Positions 56,768-64,000 of a stretch of DNA of 64,000 nucleotides are shown here, piece by piece. Made by a program: the position numbers and the translations under genes. Below the pieces are notes generated by a model. The model made no database searches and was not told the DNA's origin. It worked only from the letters and a program-made list of their open reading frames with translations. The DNA lies in NCBI RefSeq assembly GCF_002884495.1, contig NZ_KZ614145.1:2804423-2868422 (forward strand), in the 5' to 3' direction. The stretch comes from Rummeliibacillus pycnus. GTDB lineage: Bacteria; Bacillota; Bacilli; Bacillales_A; Planococcaceae. Positions within the stretch are counted from its first letter, which is position 1. Every line of letters starts with the position of its first letter.

Positions 56768-56797
56768 TAGTATGTCCTCAAAAATAAAAAACACTCA
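56768..56797 (-). promoter_or_regulatory. Sigma-G/sigma-F-type promoter of sspF
   Basis: TGAGTG (56797-56792), 17 nt, CATACTA (56774-56768), 32 nt before the sspF start codon. Confidence 0.6.
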
Positions 56798-56868
56798 TAA
56801 AACATTCCTTATAAAAAAGAATGCTCTACAAGTGTCCGAACAAAATATTCGATTATAATTACTCTTAC

Positions 56869-57132
56869 TTATTTGGCTGCAGCAACTTTAGTTGCCTCGT
56901 CGTCAAATGTAATCTCTACTGCTTCTGTTAAAATATCTGTGTAGCTGTAAGACACACGCTCAAAGGCGTTTTCGTCTTGATCAAGATCAACTACAAATAC
57001 TGCGCGATACGTTTCACGTAGTATTCCAGCTCGCTCAATCGTTTTCTTGCGACCACCGTTTGCTCTTAATTGCAAACGTCTACCCAAATGACAATCTAAC
57101 GACTTTTTAATGTCGGCTAAAGTTTTTGGCAT
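56869..57132 (-). CDS. veg: Veg protein
   Basis: 87 residues: '[38 protein letters not shown]', '[28 protein letters not shown]'. Veg is a small SH3-like-fold protein reported to stimulate biofilm genes. It sits between rsmA and sspF as in B. subtilis and has two strong tandem promoters. Confidence 0.95.
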   Translation of the reverse strand: MPKTLADIKKSLDCHLGRRLQLRANGGRKKTIERAGILRETYRAVFVVDLDQDENAFERVSYSYTDILTEAVEITFDDEATKVAAAK

Positions 57133-57157
57133 TTTCGCTTACACCTCACTAATAACA

Positions 57158-57186
57158 ATTATACATAACAGAGGTTATTTTGTCAA
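57158..57186 (-). promoter_or_regulatory. veg promoter (perfect consensus)
   Basis: TTGACA (57186-57181), 17 nt, TATAAT (57163-57158). The B. subtilis veg promoter is likewise one of the strongest known. Confidence 0.93.
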
Positions 57187-57198
57187 CACAAAAATTAT

Positions 57199-57227
57199 AT
57201 TTTAACAATCCAATAAGTCTATGTCAA
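57199..57227 (-). promoter_or_regulatory. Second, upstream veg promoter
   Basis: TTGACA (57227-57222), 17 nt, TAAAAT (57204-57199). Confidence 0.7.
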
Positions 57228-57279
57228 TGACTTTTTTATAGAAAACATATATTTTTCAATTATTATACTAATATATGGA

Positions 57280-58729
<1,450 letters not shown>

Positions 58730-58820
58730 CAAATCCTCTTTCCTAAAAAGTTCCTTTGACCATTTTACTTCGATTTTACACTTATTGTACAGTAACGCGT
58801 GAGAAATTAATCATTGCAAT

Positions 58821-58866
58821 AAAAAAACTCTCTTCTCCAGTATGGAAAAGAAAGTTGTATTTTTTT
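58821..58866 (-). terminator. Terminator of the 3D/SH3 protein gene
   Basis: AACTTTCTTTTCC / GGAGAAGAGAGTT imperfect stem followed by TTTTTTT. Confidence 0.85.
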
Positions 58867-58872
58867 CATCTA

Positions 58873-59862
58873 TTAATTTTGAACTGTAACTTTAACTGTT
58901 CTTCTTCCCCAGTTATAGGCTTGCTTTTTTGTAGGCATAAAAACATCAATTTTACGTCCTTTAATTGCACTACCTGTATCCCCAGCAATTGCTAAGCCAT
59001 AACCGTTTACATATACCATCTTACGCAAAGGAATTACTCTTGGATCAACAGCTATCACCTTTTTATAAGGATTTTTACGTAAATCTATGCCGATTTTCGT
59101 CTTACCTGAACAACCATTACAATATGCTGTATATGCAGTTGATGTTACATACATTGATTGATTAGAAATGGATACTTTTTTAATTGTACCTGATTTTAAA
59201 TATTTTTTTGATACATAACCTGTTTTACCACTATAGGATACCTTATACCATGATCCTTTTCGGCCTCTATACGTAACATTTTTGCCTTTAGGAATTGTTT
59301 TAATAAGTTTATACTTTGTTCCTGGACCTTTACGCATATTTAGTTTACCAGTTGTATGGTATTGTCTTGCCTGACTTACTTGTGTAATTTCTTTGTTAGA
59401 GTTTCTATTAGCAGAAACATGTGAGTCTTCCACTACATCGATGACCTTTTCTACTCGAACGTCAGATGTGGGAGTGTCATTTGCATTTTGCGTATTCTCA
59501 TTATCTAGAAGTTCGCTATTTTCTCCTGACTCAACTGTGGGTTGCTTTAAAAAGTCAGCGACCGTAGTCGAAGTTGCTCCTGCGGGTTTCTTATAAGTAT
59601 TTTTTTCCTGTTCATACGAATTATTCGTATTCAATGAGGGTGGGTTTGCAAAGTTGTTAGCATATAATTTACTAACTTTATTTTTTGTCAATTGTTTTTC
59701 TTGTTGTGTACCGTTTGTCTTCGCATTGACGGTAGTAAATGTAGCACCAAATAGAGTAGCTACTACAACAGCAAATGCTAGCACAAAAAACATAATACTA
59801 GGTGTCATTTGTTGATTCCTCAATGATTTTAAGAACAGTTTTTGCATGGAATTATTTGACAT
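58873..59862 (-). CDS. SH3b and 3D-domain cell-wall protein (YabE-position)
   Basis: 329 residues: an N-terminal anchor or uncleaved signal near 22-48, a low-complexity Asn/Thr-rich linker 50-165, a bacterial SH3 domain 170-225 ('GKLNMRKGPGTKYKLIKTIP', 'WYKVSYSGKTGYVSKKYL'), and a 3D domain 235-329 with catalytic-type aspartates ('AVDPRVIPLRKMVYVNGYG', 'AGDTGSAIKGRKIDVF'). 3D domains are MltA-like lytic transglycosylase folds acting on peptidoglycan. B. subtilis YabE at this place has DUF348 and G5 domains instead of SH3. Confidence 0.88.
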   Translation of the reverse strand: MSNNSMQKLFLKSLRNQQMTPSIMFFVLAFAVVVATLFGATFTTVNAKTNGTQQEKQLTKNKVSKLYANNFANPPSLNTNNSYEQEKNTYKKPAGATSTTVADFLKQPTVESGENSELLDNENTQNANDTPTSDVRVEKVIDVVEDSHVSANRNSNKEITQVSQARQYHTTGKLNMRKGPGTKYKLIKTIPKGKNVTYRGRKGSWYKVSYSGKTGYVSKKYLKSGTIKKVSISNQSMYVTSTAYTAYCNGCSGKTKIGIDLRKNPYKKVIAVDPRVIPLRKMVYVNGYGLAIAGDTGSAIKGRKIDVFMPTKKQAYNWGRRTVKVTVQN

Positions 59863-59889
59863 GAAAAACGCCTCCTTATCACTCGTTGG

Positions 59890-59918
59890 ATTATATAGAC
59901 TCTTTTTTTGACTGTCAA
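59890..59918 (-). promoter_or_regulatory. Promoter of the 3D/SH3 protein gene
   Basis: TTGACA (59918-59913), 17 nt, TATAAT (59895-59890): a perfect sigma-A match 30 nt before the start codon. Confidence 0.88.
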
Positions 59919-60004
59919 CAGATAAGTTATTTTCAAAAATTTTACAAAAGAGATAGAGATCCTGTTATGAATGTGGGAGACGTTTGTTTATTTTCACTCT
60001 TTTT

Positions 60005-60775
60005 TTAAGCTTTAATTTTGAAAAAGCGATGCGCATTTTCGGTTGTTTTTCGCGCAACTTCTTCAACTGGTAAACCTTTTAATCGTGCGATTTCCTCAGC
60101 GACTAATGGTACTAACGAAGGCTCGTTTCTCTTGCCACGATTCGGATGTGGTGCAAGGTACGGAGCATCTGTTTCAATCATCAAATATTGTAAAGGAATT
60201 GCCGTTGCTACTTCTTTAGGTTTTTTGGCATTTTTAAATGTAATAGGGCCTCCTAGACTAATCATAAAATTCATCTTAATACAAATTTTAGCGGTTTCAA
60301 CACTTCCACTAAAACAATGCATCACACCGCCGACTTCTTCGGCATGTTCCTCTCGTAAGATACGCACACAATCTTCAGTTGCCTCGCGATTATGAATGAC
60401 TATTGGTAAATTTACTCGTTTTGCTAGTTGAACTTGTTTACGCAATAATTCTTGTTGGACATCTTTAGGTGATTTGTCCCAATGATAATCTAACCCCGTC
60501 TCACCAATTGCAACAACTTTTGGGTGGGCTGCTAACTTTTCAATCCATTGTAAATCTTCCTCTGTGCAATCTATTGCATCAACAGGGTGCCAACCAATTG
60601 CAGCATATAGAAAATCATATTCCTCAATTAACTCCATCGCACGGATAATAGTTTGTTGATCAAATCCAACTACGACCATCTCTTTTACATCTGCAGCTAA
60701 AGCACGATTGATTACTTCGGACAAATCATCTTCATATTGTTCAGCATTCAAATGTACATGCGTATCTATAAACAT
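60005..60775 (-). CDS. tatD: TatD-family metal-dependent DNase (YabD)
   Basis: About 256 residues, amidohydrolase-fold nuclease. 'FIDTHVHLNAEQY' (metal His pair), 'VAIGETGLDYHW', 'PIVIHNREATED', 'GGVMHCFSGSVE' and 'IETDAPYLAPHPNRGKRNEP' cover the metal ligands. The ATG at 60775 follows AGGAG by 8 nt. Between metG and the 3D protein, as in B. subtilis. Confidence 0.94.
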   Translation of the reverse strand: MFIDTHVHLNAEQYEDDLSEVINRALAADVKEMVVVGFDQQTIIRAMELIEEYDFLYAAIGWHPVDAIDCTEEDLQWIEKLAAHPKVVAIGETGLDYHWDKSPKDVQQELLRKQVQLAKRVNLPIVIHNREATEDCVRILREEHAEEVGGVMHCFSGSVETAKICIKMNFMISLGGPITFKNAKKPKEVATAIPLQYLMIETDAPYLAPHPNRGKRNEPSLVPLVAEEIARLKGLPVEEVARKTTENAHRFFKIKA

Positions 60776-60992
60776 ATTCATTCTCCTCACATGATTTTCA
60801 TTTTAGCTAAATAATCCATTTCACAGTTCACAGATAAATTACAATTTCATTACGAATATTACAACTAGCATTATACTTAATACCTAAGAATCAAAAAAAC
60901 CGTTGCTACAGTTAATTCTTTTTATCTATTTAAGGAACTCGAAATTATCAATTTTATATAAAATTTTGTTATATTTTTAATTCTATAGATAC

Positions 60993-61026
60993 AAAAACCT
61001 GCTGTTTGTCCCCAGCAGGTTTTTAT
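60993..61026 (-). terminator. metG terminator
   Basis: AAAACCTGCTG / CAGCAGGTTTT stem followed by T run. Confidence 0.92.
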
Positions 61027-61045
61027 ATTACATAGATTGGATAAC

Positions 61046-63052
<2,007 letters not shown>

Positions 63053-63272
63053 CTATTCTATCGGAGTCCGAAAAACCTTTCAATTAAAGTTTACTCACCT
63101 TAATTTTGTCTAATTTTGTCGAAAAATATTTATAGACAAATCTATCCTGAAATCTAAGCAAAAAAACGTATAAAAGTACAAAAATTGAGCAAAATAAAAC
63201 AAATCAATATGATTAAAATCCTTAAAGAACGGTAATATTTTGAAAAAGTGTTTAAAATACAGTCAAAAATAA

Positions 63273-63301
63273 TTGACGTATATGTCATTAGTTGGTATGA
63301 T
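63273..63301 (+). promoter_or_regulatory. abrB promoter
   Basis: TTGACG (63273-63278), 17 nt, TATGAT (63296-63301). Confidence 0.8.
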
Positions 63302-63322
63302 ATAGGACAGACACAGAGTTTA

Positions 63323-63339
63323 TGTCGAAATTTGACGAA
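63323..63339 (+). promoter_or_regulatory. Tandem Spo0A boxes in the abrB leader
   Basis: TGTCGAA-ATT-TGACGAA: two 0A boxes with 3-nt spacing, about 15-31 nt after the predicted start of transcription. B. subtilis abrB has the same pair with the same spacing, where Spo0A-P blocks transcription. Confidence 0.85.
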
Positions 63340-63375
63340 AAATAATATTAAGAAACTATAGGAGGAACTCTTGTT

Positions 63376-63654
63376 ATGAAATCTACTGGTATTGTACGTA
63401 AAGTTGATGAACTTGGTCGCGTGGTAATTCCAATTGAACTTCGCCGTACTTTAGGTATCGCAGAAAAAGATGCTTTAGAAATTTATGTGGATGATGATAA
63501 AATCATCTTAAAAAAATATATGCCAAATATGACTTGTGCTGTAACTGGTGAAGTATCAGATGATAACTTCCGTTTAGCTGGCGGTAACTTAATCCTAAGC
63601 CCAGAAGGTGCACAAATCCTTATGAAAGAAATCCAAGCAAAATTAAATAAATAA
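63376..63654 (+). CDS. abrB: Transition-state regulator AbrB
   Basis: 92 residues: the swapped-hairpin DNA-binding domain 1-52 ('STGIVRKVDELGRVVIPIEL', 'TLGIAEKDALEIYVDDDKII') and a C-terminal multimerisation region beginning 'TCAVTGEVSDDNF'. Represses stationary-phase genes during growth. AGGAGGAACTCTTGTT precedes the ATG. Divergent from metG as in B. subtilis, and probably represses spoVG in this window. Confidence 0.97.
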   Translation: MKSTGIVRKVDELGRVVIPIELRRTLGIAEKDALEIYVDDDKIILKKYMPNMTCAVTGEVSDDNFRLAGGNLILSPEGAQILMKEIQAKLNK

Positions 63655-63758
63655 TTTCTTGGACAAATCAATTCGATCAACAAGATATACAATAATGAGT
63701 TATTTTTTACTTTATTACCTTACCTTGTTTTCAAATGTGATTTTTTATATATTAAAAA

Positions 63759-63797
63759 ACCCATCCGAAATATTCGCCATTTCGGATGGGCTTTTTA
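63759..63797. terminator. Bidirectional terminator between abrB and rsmI
   Basis: CCCATCCGAAA / TTTCGGATGGG stem flanked by AAAAAA and CTTTTT; serves two convergent genes. Confidence 0.9.
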
Positions 63798-63882
63798 TTT
63801 ATATCCAAGATATCCTTCTTTTGTGGGTAATCCAGCATAAACTATTTACAACCGTATATAAAATTTTTCTTACAGAAACTAT

Positions 63883-64000
63883 TTAGTTTTCAATATGATA
63901 TTGTTGATAAACATCTCTTTTAGCCAGATTACGCACCTTCGCTACTTCTTTAATGGCTTCTTTTGATGATATCTTTTGATTCTCAATGAGGTGATTGACA
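63883..64000 (-). CDS. rsmI: 16S rRNA 2'-O-methyltransferase RsmI, C-terminal end (partial)
   Basis: The last 38 codons read 'VNHLIENQKISSKEAIKEVA' followed by 'KVRNLAKRDVYQQYHIEN', the C-terminal signature of RsmI (YabC), which methylates C1402 of 16S rRNA. The rest is outside the window. In B. subtilis yabC sits next to abrB. Confidence 0.85.
   Translation of the reverse strand, partial: VNHLIENQKISSKEAIKEVAKVRNLAKRDVYQQYHIEN

Noticed and set aside
56737..56805. A longer N-terminus for SspF (23 extra residues)
   Set aside because: The extension overlaps the sigma-G-like promoter; the ATG at 56736 has AAGGAGG and yields the normal SspF length.

Overview
The window looks like chromosome from a low-GC, Gram-positive endospore former of the Bacillales. 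Spore genes (spoIIE, spoVT, spoVG, yabP, yabQ, fin, sspF), abrB and a Bacillus-type gene order support this. Gene content and codon style suggest a Lysinibacillus-like member of the Caryophanaceae/Planococcaceae; that placement is inference. Nearly everything is transcribed on the minus strand. The order matches the B. subtilis origin-proximal region read backwards: rsmI, abrB and metG lie at the right end, and rRNA operons at the left.

Positions 1-4900 are an accessory region. A two-component pair that I identify as the haem sensor HssS/HssR is followed not by hrtAB but by a small four-helix membrane protein resembling haem-copper oxidase subunit I, and by the start of an MMPL/RND exporter. 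A near-perfect HssR box (GTTCATATG-GA-GTTCATGTT, 812-831) abuts the promoter of that operon. Next come a DUF1648/DUF5808 membrane protein, its 5'-truncated GntR regulator, and a DUF4440-like protein.

Positions 5000-16600 hold two nearly identical rRNA operons in tandem, joined by nine tRNAs (Val-Thr-Lys-Leu-Gly-Leu-Arg-Pro-Ala). The upstream operon has strong rrn promoters. Its 23S-5S spacer also carries an extra promoter, absent from the other copy, that can drive 5S, the tRNAs and the second operon.

Positions 16600-29800 hold lysS, dusB, the folate/p-aminobenzoate operon (pabB-pabA-pabC-folP-folB-folK), cysK, hslO, coaX, ftsH and hpt. An A7 run near the 3' end of ftsH separates the reading frame from an apparently genuine 55-codon tail. 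A broken small ORF lies between folK and dusB.

Positions 29800-48400 hold tilS, spoIIE, a tRNA-Met/tRNA-Glu pair, the yabR-divIC-yabQ-yabP-rqcP-mazG-spoVB-like cluster, an orphan plus-strand gene, spoVT, mfd, fin, pth, a short L25, prs and glmU.

Positions 48500-53300 are a NAD-synthesis insertion (a NifS-type cysteine desulfurase divergent from nadB-nadC-nadA) between glmU and spoVG, which are neighbours in B. subtilis. A 25-bp solo end resembling an IS3-family terminus lies between spoVG and ridA.

Positions 54200-64000 hold ridA, purR, ispE, sspF, veg, rsmA, rnmV, a 3D/SH3 cell-wall protein, tatD, metG, abrB (with tandem Spo0A boxes) and the end of rsmI. Sporulation and stationary-phase promoters can be read directly at spoIIE, yabP, spoVT, spoVG, sspF and abrB.
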